A DNA stretch of 34,042 nucleotides, from positions 1 through 34,042 of the forward strand of contig NZ_CAMYPD010000031.1 in assembly GCF_947286155.1 (NCBI RefSeq), given 5' to 3'. The notes under the pieces are model-generated. The model did no database searches. It was not told the DNA's origin and worked only from the letters and a program-made list of their open reading frames with translations. A program made the translations under genes and the position numbers. The stretch is from an uncultured Tessaracoccus sp. Lineage in GTDB: Bacteria > Actinomycetota > Actinomycetes > Propionibacteriales > Propionibacteriaceae. Every line of letters begins with the position of its first letter. Position 1 is the stretch's first letter. Positions 1 through 8,064 of this stretch are shown here, one piece after another.

Positions 1-41
1 GCTTGTAAGGCAGATGCTCTAACCAACTGAGCTATGCGCCC
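1..41 (-). tRNA. tRNA-Val (anticodon UAC), 5' part only
   Basis: Read on the minus strand, the first 41 bases form the 5' half of a tRNA. The acceptor 5' arm GGGCGCA is at 41-35, U8 at 34, and the D-arm has paired GCTC and GAGC. The anticodon loop CTTACAA follows and contains TAC. Everything 3' of the anticodon stem is outside the window. The contig therefore begins inside a tRNA, a repeated sequence where assemblies often break. Confidence 0.9.
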
Positions 42-148
42 GGAACCGAGCACACTCTAGTGCCTCTTGGGCTGCCTCGCCACTCGTCGGCTTTAGCTCC
101 TTGCCGCAAGGCAGTAGCCTGGCCGAGGTGACGTCGAGAGGAAGGCAC

Positions 149-922
149 ATGGACGAGGAACCGCGCAGGCCACGCCGGGCCATGCCCGATTCCTTCGACG
201 ACGAGGACCTTCCGAACGCAGGTGGCGCCCGTCGGGCACTCCCCGACGACGCCAGTGATCATCCCGTCGACCGTCGAGCCCTCGTCGCAATCATCATTGC
301 AGTGATGCTCGTACTCGTCGTAGGCTGCGCATACCTGCTCTTCGGAGCCCGGAACAGCGCGCAGCCCGATCCGACGCCACAACCCTCCGCGTCGGCGCGG
401 CCCAGCCCATCAGCACCGAGCCCTTCCCCCACACCAGATCCACCCGGAGTGGAAGAAGTAGTGGACGACACCACCATCACGCTCCCCCACGACTGGGAGT
501 TGTACCACGATGAACTGACGGAGGGAGACCGTCGGCTCATTCGCGCCAAGGACGCGACGGGTGACGTGCGCATTCAGGTGGCGACGCTGACCTCCATCGA
601 CGCGGACATCGCAGCCGCCTGCAGCCTCCTCGTCGCAGACCAAAGCGCCGGCTACACCGTTGACTTTCGGATTGATCCCCAGCCGGTGGCAGTCTCAGGA
701 GCAGCACACGCCGTGGTGTGCGGCTACGTCGGGGCGAAGGAACAGGAGCAAGCCACCAGCGTAAGATTCACGCTCATTCGGCGTGATGCCGACGAACACA
801 CCCTCGTGGTACGCACGACCCGACCGCAAGCGTCGAGCGCATCAAACGACGCCTTGACGGATGCGGCAGCAATGACCTGCGAGGCATCGCGAACCTTCAA
901 GCACCCACTCGCGTTGTGCTGA
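149..922 (+). CDS. Membrane-anchored protein with extracellular domain, unknown function
   Basis: The predicted product has 257 residues. The ATG at 149 is preferred over an upstream in-frame TTG at 101 because a purine-rich ribosome site (AGAGGAAGG) lies just before it. The protein has an acidic/basic cytoplasmic head of about 50 residues, one strongly hydrophobic helix (VAIIIAVMLVLVVGCAYLLF), a Pro/Ser/Ala-rich linker of about 40 residues, and an outer domain of about 165 residues with three or four cysteines. This architecture suggests a type II membrane protein displayed outside the cell. I recognise no family. Its stop lies one base from the stop of the convergent PFK gene, so the two transcripts must meet here. 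Confidence 0.8.
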   Translation: MDEEPRRPRRAMPDSFDDEDLPNAGGARRALPDDASDHPVDRRALVAIIIAVMLVLVVGCAYLLFGARNSAQPDPTPQPSASARPSPSAPSPSPTPDPPGVEEVVDDTTITLPHDWELYHDELTEGDRRLIRAKDATGDVRIQVATLTSIDADIAAACSLLVADQSAGYTVDFRIDPQPVAVSGAAHAVVCGYVGAKEQEQATSVRFTLIRRDADEHTLVVRTTRPQASSASNDALTDAAAMTCEASRTFKHPLALC

Positions 923-923
923 G

Positions 924-3149
924 CTAGCCCTCCGGCTGCCCCGGGTGGCGCGTGAGGTGATCCGCAACGGACCTCAGCTTCCACCACCATTGCTCATACG
1001 GGCGCTGGTTGTCCCAGTCCATCCCCTCCAACACGCGTCGTGCGGGCGCCATAATGCCGTCGACGCCACTCTCAGCCGCAGCGTATTCCGTCTTGCCGTG
1101 TTGCAGTTGATCGTCCAGCCAAGCAATGGCGTGGTAGGCGAGCCTGGTTGCGTTCACTCGGTCGAACGGCGACGGCACCCCGCCTTGCTGAATATGCCCG
1201 ACGATGGCCTGGCGCACCGAGAACAAGCCATGCCCTTCCGCCTCAAACATCTTCGCGATGACGTCGGAGGTGTAGTGTTCGCTGGTCTCCTCGCCCATGA
1301 CAGCCAGGTAGAACGTGCGCCCGGTTTCGAACGCATCGACGAGCGCCTCGATATCCTCAGCGAGTTGCTGCAGCGACACCCCCGTCTCGGGCAGGTACGA
1401 CTTCTCGGCACCTCCTGCGATGCCGCCCATGAGCGGCAGGAATCCGCAGGTGCGCCCCATCGTCTCGACGACGAACGCACGCTTGCTCGCCGATGCCGAC
1501 ATGCGCACCATATCGATGGAGTCCACGACGGTGTTGAGCGCCGTATCCGAGCCCACAGCCATGTTCCACGACGGCAAGTTGTTATCGATCGAGGCTGGCA
1601 ACAGGGCGATCGGAATGTTGAACGCAGGATAACGGTGGCGTTCCCGTTCCATCATGTTGACCGTCGCGTAGGCGTGGAAGCCACCCGAGATGAGCAGCGC
1701 ATCGATCGCGTGCTCCTCAAGCTGACGCGCCATCGGATATAGGTCGGCTTCCGTCGGAATATACCGTCTGGTACCGAACTGAGCGCCGCCAAGATGAGCC
1801 ATACCCTCGACATCGCTCCAGTGGACCTCTCCGATCTTGCCCGAGATCAGCCCCGGAATGCCGCCGCGAATAGCGAACATCGAATAACCGAGGTCAAGAC
1901 CAGTCCGCACGGCGACGCGGTCAATCTGATTCATGCCTGGAGCCAACGCGCCGGCATGCATGACAGCGACGCGCTTGCCGCGAAGCTCAGTGACAGTAGG
2001 TTCCGCCTCAATGAGTGTGCGGTAAATGTCGATCATCGTCGCGAACCCCGCTCCACGGCTCGCAATCGCCCGGGCGTAGTCGCCCTCACGCACGTAGTCG
2101 GCGATCGCACGGGTGGCGACCACGTCGTCCATCAAATGGCGGCGCACCACCTTGTCGCCTTGCACTCCCACGAGCACAGGCTCGGCATCCTCGTGGAGTT
2201 CGAGCACCGCCTGCACAGCCTCCACGCCACAGGCGGAGGCCATCCAGCGGTCATACGCCGACGGTTTCCCGCCTCGCTGTACGTGCCCGAGGATGGTGAT
2301 GCGGGGTTGCTCTCCGGTGCGCTCCGCAATGACTTGTTGAATACGCTGGGCGGAGATGGGCTCCCCTGCGCGGTCCTTGGCGCCTTCCGCAACAACAATG
2401 ATGGAGTCACGCCGTCCGGCAGAGCGGGCGCGTTCGAGCACCTGCACCATGCGTTCTTCCCAGCCCTCTCGGGGCGGGCTTTCTGGCAAGAAGGTGTAGT
2501 CAGCACCGCCCGAGATGGTGGTCATGAGCGCGAGATAGCCGCAGTTGCGCCCCATCACCTCGATGATGAATGTGCGACGGTGCGACTCCGCCGTCGCCGA
2601 AATTGCGTCAATGGTCTCGGTGATGCGGTGCATGGCCGAGTCGGTGCCGACGGTCATGTCGGTGCCCACCATGTCGTTGTCGATGGAGCCGACGATGCCC
2701 GCCATGCGCAGATGACGATGACGATCACCCAACGCCCGGTCGATCTCGCCAGCAGCCACCAGGGAATCGAGCATGTCCGACCAGCAGAGCTTCAGCTCGC
2801 GAGCACCGGTGAGGGAGCCGTCGCCACCGATCACGATCAGACGGTCGATACCGTTGGTGACGAGGTTCTTCACCACCTCGCGCTGCCCAGCTTCCGTACG
2901 CATCTCGGTGCAGCGCGCCGTACCGATGACCGTGCCGCCCTTACCGAGGATGCCGGAAACGTCCCGCCAATGCATGCGCGTGATGTGCTCGCCACCTTCG
3001 TAGGCGCCCTGCCAACCCTCGCGGATGGCGAAGACTTCCACGCCCTCGCGAATGGCTGCGCGCGTGATGGCACGCACCGCGGCATTCATGCCCTGCGCGT
3101 CCCCTCCTGACGTCAGTACACCGATACGGGGAGCGCAGGGAGCAGTCAC
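924..3149 (-). CDS. pfkA: Fused two-domain 6-phosphofructokinase
   Basis: 741 residues, about twice the usual bacterial PFK, made of two PFK-A domains in tandem. The N-half (about 1-385) carries the nucleotide loop GGDAQGMN (15-22), GGDGS (108-112) and the catalytic SIDND (155-159), followed by MGRNCG and GHVQRGG. Gly at both positions that distinguish ATP from PPi enzymes (G111, G154) points to ATP use. The C-half (about 390-741) keeps the fold signatures (GMNQ, MGRTCGF, GHIQQGG), but GGDGS has become GGFHA and SIDND has become SIDNN. It is therefore probably a non-catalytic, effector-binding half. Animal and fungal PFKs show a similar catalytic N-half and regulatory C-half. The GTG start overlaps the stop of the upstream DUF3052 gene (GTGA), so translation is probably coupled. 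Confidence 0.93.
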   Translation of the reverse strand: MTAPCAPRIGVLTSGGDAQGMNAAVRAITRAAIREGVEVFAIREGWQGAYEGGEHITRMHWRDVSGILGKGGTVIGTARCTEMRTEAGQREVVKNLVTNGIDRLIVIGGDGSLTGARELKLCWSDMLDSLVAAGEIDRALGDRHRHLRMAGIVGSIDNDMVGTDMTVGTDSAMHRITETIDAISATAESHRRTFIIEVMGRNCGYLALMTTISGGADYTFLPESPPREGWEERMVQVLERARSAGRRDSIIVVAEGAKDRAGEPISAQRIQQVIAERTGEQPRITILGHVQRGGKPSAYDRWMASACGVEAVQAVLELHEDAEPVLVGVQGDKVVRRHLMDDVVATRAIADYVREGDYARAIASRGAGFATMIDIYRTLIEAEPTVTELRGKRVAVMHAGALAPGMNQIDRVAVRTGLDLGYSMFAIRGGIPGLISGKIGEVHWSDVEGMAHLGGAQFGTRRYIPTEADLYPMARQLEEHAIDALLISGGFHAYATVNMMERERHRYPAFNIPIALLPASIDNNLPSWNMAVGSDTALNTVVDSIDMVRMSASASKRAFVVETMGRTCGFLPLMGGIAGGAEKSYLPETGVSLQQLAEDIEALVDAFETGRTFYLAVMGEETSEHYTSDVIAKMFEAEGHGLFSVRQAIVGHIQQGGVPSPFDRVNATRLAYHAIAWLDDQLQHGKTEYAAAESGVDGIMAPARRVLEGMDWDNQRPYEQWWWKLRSVADHLTRHPGQPEG

Positions 3150-3616
3150 TTGCGGCTACCCTTCGGTCGAACCACCTTCGTCGCGAGCCAATCCTCGGCG
3201 ACGTTCGCCGTCGACGTGAGGCTCAGCCCTGCGATGGTCACGCCCTCCTGGACGGAAGCCGCATCGATGTACCCCTGACGCCCAACCTTGGGAGTCAGCA
3301 GCCAGATGTAACCGTCGTCGGCCAAATCTGGCATTGCATCGACGAGGCCGTCGACGACGTCACCGTCATCGTCGCGCCACCAGAGGATAACGACATCGAC
3401 AGCTTCGAGAGCTTCCTCGACCATGTCGGCGTCAATGATGTCCATGATGTCGTCACGAAGATCTTGGTCGACATCCTCGTCCCAGCCGAGTTCTTGGACA
3501 ACCATGTCGGTATTCAGCCCCAGCAGCTCTGCGCCGGTGACTGCTTCGGATCCGTGCTCCTTGCCTTTTGTGATAACCACGCCCCTAGCCTGCCAGATCA
3601 CGGGGCCGGCTTCCAT
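3146..3616 (-). CDS. DUF3052 family protein
   Basis: Small acidic protein of about 156 residues. It contains VVQELGWDEDVDQDLRDDI, VVILWWRDDDGD and IWLLTPKVGRQGY, which I recognise as the actinobacterial DUF3052 family. In mycobacteria and relatives this gene sits beside aceE, as here. Its function is not known. The open frame extends upstream to 3679, but those codons lie inside a strong hairpin, so I take the ATG at 3616. A GTG at 3580, giving 144 residues, is the alternative. The 3' end overlaps the PFK start by four bases, making a two-gene unit with PFK. Confidence 0.85.
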   Translation of the reverse strand: MEAGPVIWQARGVVITKGKEHGSEAVTGAELLGLNTDMVVQELGWDEDVDQDLRDDIMDIIDADMVEEALEAVDVVILWWRDDDGDVVDGLVDAMPDLADDGYIWLLTPKVGRQGYIDAASVQEGVTIAGLSLTSTANVAEDWLATKVVRPKGSRK

Positions 3617-3657
3617 CACCCCACCCGAAAAGGGAGATTTAGGGCATGCGGCGACGC

Positions 3658-3693
3658 ACGAGGGGCCACCCATCATCATGGGCAGCCCCTCGT
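3658..3693 (-). terminator. Long nested hairpin downstream of aceE
   Basis: An almost perfect 36-base hairpin. The outer arms ACGAGGGGC (3658-3666) and GCCCCTCGT (3685-3693) pair fully. A two-base CA bulge on each side leads to an inner stem CCCAT/ATGGG with a four-base loop. It starts about 22 bases after the aceE stop on the minus strand and lies just upstream of the DUF3052 gene. There is no U-tract, which is common for GC-rich terminators. Confidence 0.7.
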
Positions 3694-3715
3694 AGCGTTA
3701 TGGAGAGTGAGCAGA

Positions 3716-6469
3716 TCAGGCGTCGCCCCCGGCGTTGCCAGATTCGCCGGCCGTGACATCTTGGATCCGGTACTGCTCCGCAGCGCGCTGCGGCCAGTCG
3801 GCAGGCACCTCACCCGCAGCGGCAAGGCGCTGCAGCACGCGTACCGCGATGGAGGGACCGTCGATGTTGAAGTAGCGACGGGCTGCCGCACGCGTATCGG
3901 AGAATCCGAACTCATCGCAGCCGAGTACGGAGTAGTCGCGAGGCACCCAGGGCCGAATCAGGTCGGGCAGCATCGTCGAGAAGTCGGTGCTGGCCACGAT
4001 CGGGCCCTCGGTGTCGGCGAGCTTCTGCTCCACCCAGGTGCGCTCGTCGTTGCTGGGATCATTGAATTTCTTCTTGTCCAGCTCCACGCCTTCGCGACGC
4101 AGCTCACCCCACGAGGTGACCGACCAGACGTCGGCGACCACGCCGAAGTCACGCTTCAACAGCTCCTGCGCTTCGAGACCCCACGGAGCCGCGACGCCGG
4201 AGACCAGAATCTGGGCACGACGTGCGTTCTCGTCGACCCCGTCGAAGCTGCCCGGGCTCAACAGGTACATGCCGCGCAGGACGCCCTCGACGTCGAGATT
4301 CTCAGGCTCCTTGGGCTGCTGAATGGGCTCGTTGTACACCGTGAGGTAGTACATGACGTCTTCGGGGTTCTCCCCGTACATGCGTTCCAAGCCCCGGCGC
4401 ACAATGTGTGCGGTCTCGTAGGAGTAGGCCGGATCGTATGCGACGACCGCCGGGTTCGTGGCCGCGAGCAGTGGGGAATGGCCGTCCATGTGCTGCGTGC
4501 CCTCGCCAGTCAGCGTGGTGCGTCCAGCCGTCGCGCCGATCAGGAAGCCGCGAGCGAGCTGGTCGGCGGCAGCCCACATGGCGTCGCCGGTGCGCTGGAA
4601 ACCGAACATGGAGTAGAACACGTAGATCGGCACCATGGGCTCGTTGTGCGTTGCGTACGAGCTGCCGGCTGCAGTGAAGGCCGCAACGGAGCCTGCCTCG
4701 TTAATACCGGTGTGAAGGATCTGGCCGTCCTTCGCCTCTCGGTAGCTGAGGAACAACTCGTGGTCAACCGGTACGTAGTTCTGGCCGTGCGGGTTGTAGA
4801 TCTTGATCGTTGGGAAGAAGGCGTCCATGCCGAAGGTGCGCGCCTCGTCGGGGATGATGGGCACGACGCGAGACGCGAACTCTTTGTCTCGCATGAGGTC
4901 CTTCAGCAGGCGGACGAACGCCATGGTCGTCGCCACTTCCTGCTTGCCCGAACCCTTGCGAGCGGCTTCGTACGCCTTGTCGCCAGGCAAGGAGATGAAC
5001 TTACGGTCGCCGCGACGCTCAGGCAGGTAGCCACCCAGCTCGCGACGCCGCTCCTGGAGGTACTTGATGCGGTCGTCGTCCTGACCGGGGTGGTAGTAGG
5101 GCGGCAGGTACGGGTCGGATTCGAGTTGCTCGTCGGAGATAGGCAGCTGCACCCGGTCGCGGAGATTCTTGAGATCGTCCAGCGCCAGCTTCTTCATCTG
5201 GTGCGTGGCGTTACGGCCAGCGAAGTGCTTACCCAGGAAGTAGCCCTTAATGGTGTGGGCGAGGATGACCGTCGGTGCGCCGGTGAACTCGGTGGCAGCC
5301 TTGTAGGCGGCGTAGACCTTCTGGTAGTCGTGGCCCCCGCGTGAGAGGCGCCACACGTCCTCGTCGCTCCAATCCTTCACCATCGCGGCAGTGCGGGGAT
5401 CGCGCTCGAAGAAATGTTTGCGCACGTAGGCGCCGTCGTTGGCTTTGAAGGTCTGGAAGTCGCCGTCGGTGACGGAGTTCATGAGGTTGAGCAGAGCGCC
5501 GTCGGTGTCGCCCGCGAGCAGCGGATCCCATCCGCGCCCCCACACCACCTTGATGACGTTCCAGCCCGCGCCGCGGAAGTAGGCCTCGAGCTCCTGGATG
5601 ATCTTACCGTTACCGCGCACCGGGCCGTCGAGGCGCTGCAAGTTGCAGTTCACGACGAAAGTGAGGTTGTCCAGTTCCTCGTTGGCCGCCAGCTGGAGTG
5701 CGCCGCGCGATTCGGGCTCGTCCATCTCGCCGTCGCCGAGGAAAGCCCAGACGTGCTGCTGCGACGTGTCCTTGATGCCCCGGTTGTGCAGGTAGCGGTT
5801 GAACTGCGCCTGATAGATGGCGTTGATGGGGCCCAGGCCCATGGACACGGTCGGGAACTCCCAGAAATCTGGCTTCTGGCGCGGGTGCGGGTACGAGGGC
5901 AGGCCGCGCAGTTCACCGTCGACGTAGTGCGAGTGTTCCTGACGGAAGCCGTCGAGGTCGTCCTCGGTGAGGCGTCCGGCGAGGTAAGCGCGCGCGTACA
6001 TGCCCGGGCTCGCGTGGCCTTGGAAGTAAATCTGGTCGCCGCCGCCTGGGTGATCCTTGCCGCGGAAGAAGTGGTTGAAACCGACCTCGTACAGCGTCGC
6101 CGACGACGCGAACGACGAGATGTGTCCTCCCACACCGATGCCGGGGCGCTGCGCGCGGTGCACCATGATGGCCGAGTTCCAGCGAAGGAGGCGACGGATG
6201 CCGCGCTCGAGGTCTTCGTCGCCGGGGAATTCTGGTTCCTTGTCTGCGGGGATGGTGTTGACGTAATCCGTGCCGACGAGCGACGGCACGCCGATCTGGC
6301 TCTCGCGTGCACGTTCGAGCAGTTTCAGCATCACGTACCGGGCCCGGTTGCGCCCGCCGTGCTCAATGACGGCATCGAGTGATTCCAGCCACTCCGCGGT
6401 TTCTTCAACGTCGGAGTCAGGCAGGTTCGTGGGTAGACCGTTGATGATCGGTCCTACATCGTGCGTCAC
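3716..6469 (-). CDS. aceE: Pyruvate dehydrogenase E1 component, homodimeric type
   Basis: The 917-residue E1 subunit decarboxylates pyruvate with thiamine diphosphate and passes the acetyl group to the E2 lipoyl domain, feeding acetyl-CoA to the TCA cycle and fatty-acid synthesis. The ThDP motif is intact: GDGEMDEPES begins at about 245 and ends with NCNLQRLDG at about 274-282. The N-terminal RPGIGVGGHISSFASSATLYEVGFNHFFRG block and the C-terminal VLGCDEFGFSDTR block are typical of AceE, and the length is normal. The GTG start at 6469 is preceded by a good ribosome site (AGAGAGGA, eight bases away). The gene is monocistronic, ending in the hairpin at 3658-3693. Confidence 0.97.
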   Translation of the reverse strand: MTHDVGPIINGLPTNLPDSDVEETAEWLESLDAVIEHGGRNRARYVMLKLLERARESQIGVPSLVGTDYVNTIPADKEPEFPGDEDLERGIRRLLRWNSAIMVHRAQRPGIGVGGHISSFASSATLYEVGFNHFFRGKDHPGGGDQIYFQGHASPGMYARAYLAGRLTEDDLDGFRQEHSHYVDGELRGLPSYPHPRQKPDFWEFPTVSMGLGPINAIYQAQFNRYLHNRGIKDTSQQHVWAFLGDGEMDEPESRGALQLAANEELDNLTFVVNCNLQRLDGPVRGNGKIIQELEAYFRGAGWNVIKVVWGRGWDPLLAGDTDGALLNLMNSVTDGDFQTFKANDGAYVRKHFFERDPRTAAMVKDWSDEDVWRLSRGGHDYQKVYAAYKAATEFTGAPTVILAHTIKGYFLGKHFAGRNATHQMKKLALDDLKNLRDRVQLPISDEQLESDPYLPPYYHPGQDDDRIKYLQERRRELGGYLPERRGDRKFISLPGDKAYEAARKGSGKQEVATTMAFVRLLKDLMRDKEFASRVVPIIPDEARTFGMDAFFPTIKIYNPHGQNYVPVDHELFLSYREAKDGQILHTGINEAGSVAAFTAAGSSYATHNEPMVPIYVFYSMFGFQRTGDAMWAAADQLARGFLIGATAGRTTLTGEGTQHMDGHSPLLAATNPAVVAYDPAYSYETAHIVRRGLERMYGENPEDVMYYLTVYNEPIQQPKEPENLDVEGVLRGMYLLSPGSFDGVDENARRAQILVSGVAAPWGLEAQELLKRDFGVVADVWSVTSWGELRREGVELDKKKFNDPSNDERTWVEQKLADTEGPIVASTDFSTMLPDLIRPWVPRDYSVLGCDEFGFSDTRAAARRYFNIDGPSIAVRVLQRLAAAGEVPADWPQRAAEQYRIQDVTAGESGNAGGDA

Positions 6470-6571
6470 GTTGAGTCCTCTCTACCGACGCAGCGGCGTC
6501 GTTCGCTACTTATCCACTCTCAGCGAGCCTAGCCTAAACCTCTGCCCAAACCGTCGCGTACGCTGTCGCCT

Positions 6572-7069
6572 ATGGGGCTCGAGGTACGCGAAGCACACGT
6601 CGACGAATGGCAGCAGTACAAATCATTGCGTCTCGCGATGTTGAGCGACTCTCCACGAGCATTCGGGCACGCGCTGGATGAGGCGCGTGCGCAGCCTGAC
6701 AAGTGGTGGCAGATTCGTACGAGTTCCCAGCTCATGCCGGATTCCGGTTGGTTCGTCGTGGCCGACACCGACGAGTGGTTCGGGCAGATGCTCACGCGTG
6801 ATTTTGGAGCACGCGCATATCTGCTGGAGGTGTATCTCTCCCCCACGTTGCGTGGTTCCGGCTGGGCCAACCGGCTGCTCACCAAGGCCGAGCAATGGGC
6901 CAGCGCGCAGGGACACCGTCGGTTGTGGTTGGACGTGAACGAGCAGCAGGTGGCTGCCCGCAGGTTCTACGAGCGCGAAGGATTCGTGGCGACGGGCGAG
7001 CGCCAGCCGCACGAGTTGTTTCCCGAGGACTACGAACTCGAGATGGTCAAGGAGCTTCGCAGCTCGTAG
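6572..7069 (+). CDS. GNAT family N-acetyltransferase
   Basis: 165 residues with the GNAT fold order. An N-terminal strand (LEVREAHVDEWQQYKSLRLAML) comes first. The central YLLEVYLSPTLRGSGWANRLL contains the acetyl-CoA pyrophosphate loop in the form RGSGWA. AARRFYEREGFVATGER near the end is the usual motif B region. The substrate (protein, amino acid or drug) cannot be told from sequence. It is transcribed divergently from aceE. No clear ribosome site precedes the ATG, and a weak -10-like TACGCT lies seven bases before it, so the message may be leaderless. Its 3' end overlaps the convergent RNA methyltransferase gene by 40 bases. Confidence 0.9.
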   Translation: MGLEVREAHVDEWQQYKSLRLAMLSDSPRAFGHALDEARAQPDKWWQIRTSSQLMPDSGWFVVADTDEWFGQMLTRDFGARAYLLEVYLSPTLRGSGWANRLLTKAEQWASAQGHRRLWLDVNEQQVAARRFYEREGFVATGERQPHELFPEDYELEMVKELRSS

Positions 7070-7839
7070 CAGAAGATCGACGCGGCTGCGGCGACGTTGA
7101 GGGAGTCGATACCGTCCGCCATCGGGATGCGTGCCCGGACGTCAGCCGCACGCTGCCAATGCTCCGGCAGGCCATGGCCTTCGTTACCCAGCACGACGGC
7201 GATCTTGCCGTAGCGAGGCACCTCGTCGAGGGTGATCGAATCGTCAGCCAGAGTTGCCGCCACGAGGCGGAATCCCGCGTCCTGGATACGCCGAAGGTCA
7301 GCCATGTCGTCATCCATACGTCGCCACGGAAGCTGCAGCGCCGCACCCATCGACGCCTTAATGGCGCGGCGGTACAGCGGGTCGGCGCATGTTTCGCTCA
7401 CGACGATGCCTCCCCACCCCAGTGCTGCGCCGATCCGCAACAGGGACCCAACGTTCCAGTGGTCGACGAGGCCCTCGGCGACGATGATGCGGTCGGTGCG
7501 CAAGAGCGTCGCCCAGTCGACGGGTGCGGGACGGTGGAACGTGGCGAGCGCGCCGCGGTGCACGTGGAAGCCGCTCACCTGCTCGATCATCGCCTCGGAT
7601 GCGATGAAGCAGGGCGCGTCCGTGGTGGCCAGCACATCGTCGAGTTTGGCGCGCCACCGCTCGGTGAGCAGGAAGGCGCTCGGAGTCAAGCCCGCTTCCC
7701 AAGCACGGTGAATGATCTTGTCGCCTTCTGCCACGAACAGCCCGCGTTCGGCCTCGAGTTTGGTTCGCAGTTGCGAATCGCGCAGGCTCGCGAACTCGGC
7801 GAGGCGTGGGTCGTGGACATCGTCGACAGGGATGATCAT
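7030..7839 (-). CDS. SpoU/TrmH family RNA 2'-O-methyltransferase
   Basis: About 269 residues from the ATG at 7839. The C-terminal SPOUT domain shows all three family motifs: NVGSLLRIGAALG, the SAM-binding VVLGNEGHGLP, and ARIPMADGIDSLNVAAAASI. The N-terminal part resembles the substrate-binding domain of actinobacterial TrmH-like enzymes (FVAEGDKIIHRAWEAG). Such proteins methylate ribose in rRNA or tRNA; which RNA is not evident. The frame is open far upstream, but codons beyond 7839 look non-coding and run through the 7903-7977 inverted repeat. The 3' end overlaps the GNAT gene. Confidence 0.9.
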   Translation of the reverse strand: MIIPVDDVHDPRLAEFASLRDSQLRTKLEAERGLFVAEGDKIIHRAWEAGLTPSAFLLTERWRAKLDDVLATTDAPCFIASEAMIEQVSGFHVHRGALATFHRPAPVDWATLLRTDRIIVAEGLVDHWNVGSLLRIGAALGWGGIVVSETCADPLYRRAIKASMGAALQLPWRRMDDDMADLRRIQDAGFRLVAATLADDSITLDEVPRYGKIAVVLGNEGHGLPEHWQRAADVRARIPMADGIDSLNVAAAASIFCYELRSSLTISSS

Positions 7840-7902
7840 GTGGCCCCACAGTACAACTCCGCCTCGCATGAGAGGCGCGGAGGACGGAGACCCCGCAATC
7901 TT

Positions 7903-7977
7903 GACCGTTATCCTCCACGTGCGTGATGTGACCCCCTGATTCGGGCACTTCTTGGCCGCGTGTGGAGGATAACGGTC
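7903..7977. repeat. Long inverted repeat between divergent genes
   Basis: The arms at 7903-7923 and 7957-7977 are 21 bases each and inverted. The 16 outermost bases (GACCGTTATCCTCCAC on the left) match perfectly, with two mismatches toward the 33-base spacer. The repeat lies upstream of both the methyltransferase and the helicase, so it is not a simple terminator. It could be a paired operator or a small palindromic element. Confidence 0.75.
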
Positions 7978-8027
7978 ACTTTTCGTGATAGCCGGTCTAC
8001 GTGATGCCGATGACAATGCGTGGCGTA

Positions 8028-8056
8028 TTGGTGTGGTCTGTGGTGCGAGGTAGAGT
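8028..8056 (+). promoter_or_regulatory. Predicted leaderless promoter of the helicase gene
   Basis: TTGGTG (8028-8033) and TAGAGT (8051-8056) are separated by 17 bases. The GTG start codon of the helicase begins eight bases after the -10 hexamer, where transcription should start. No ribosome site lies at normal distance, which fits a leaderless message. Confidence 0.55.
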
Positions 8057-8064
8057 TTCCAGCC

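Noticed and set aside
1794..3110. Plus-strand open frame of 438 codons opposite PFK
   Set aside because: It is His/Arg/Val-rich antisense translation of a conserved gene.
3464..5344. Plus-strand open frame of 626 codons opposite aceE
   Set aside because: It is a mirror of the intact aceE coding frame in GC-rich DNA; its composition is that of an antisense shadow, with no domain.
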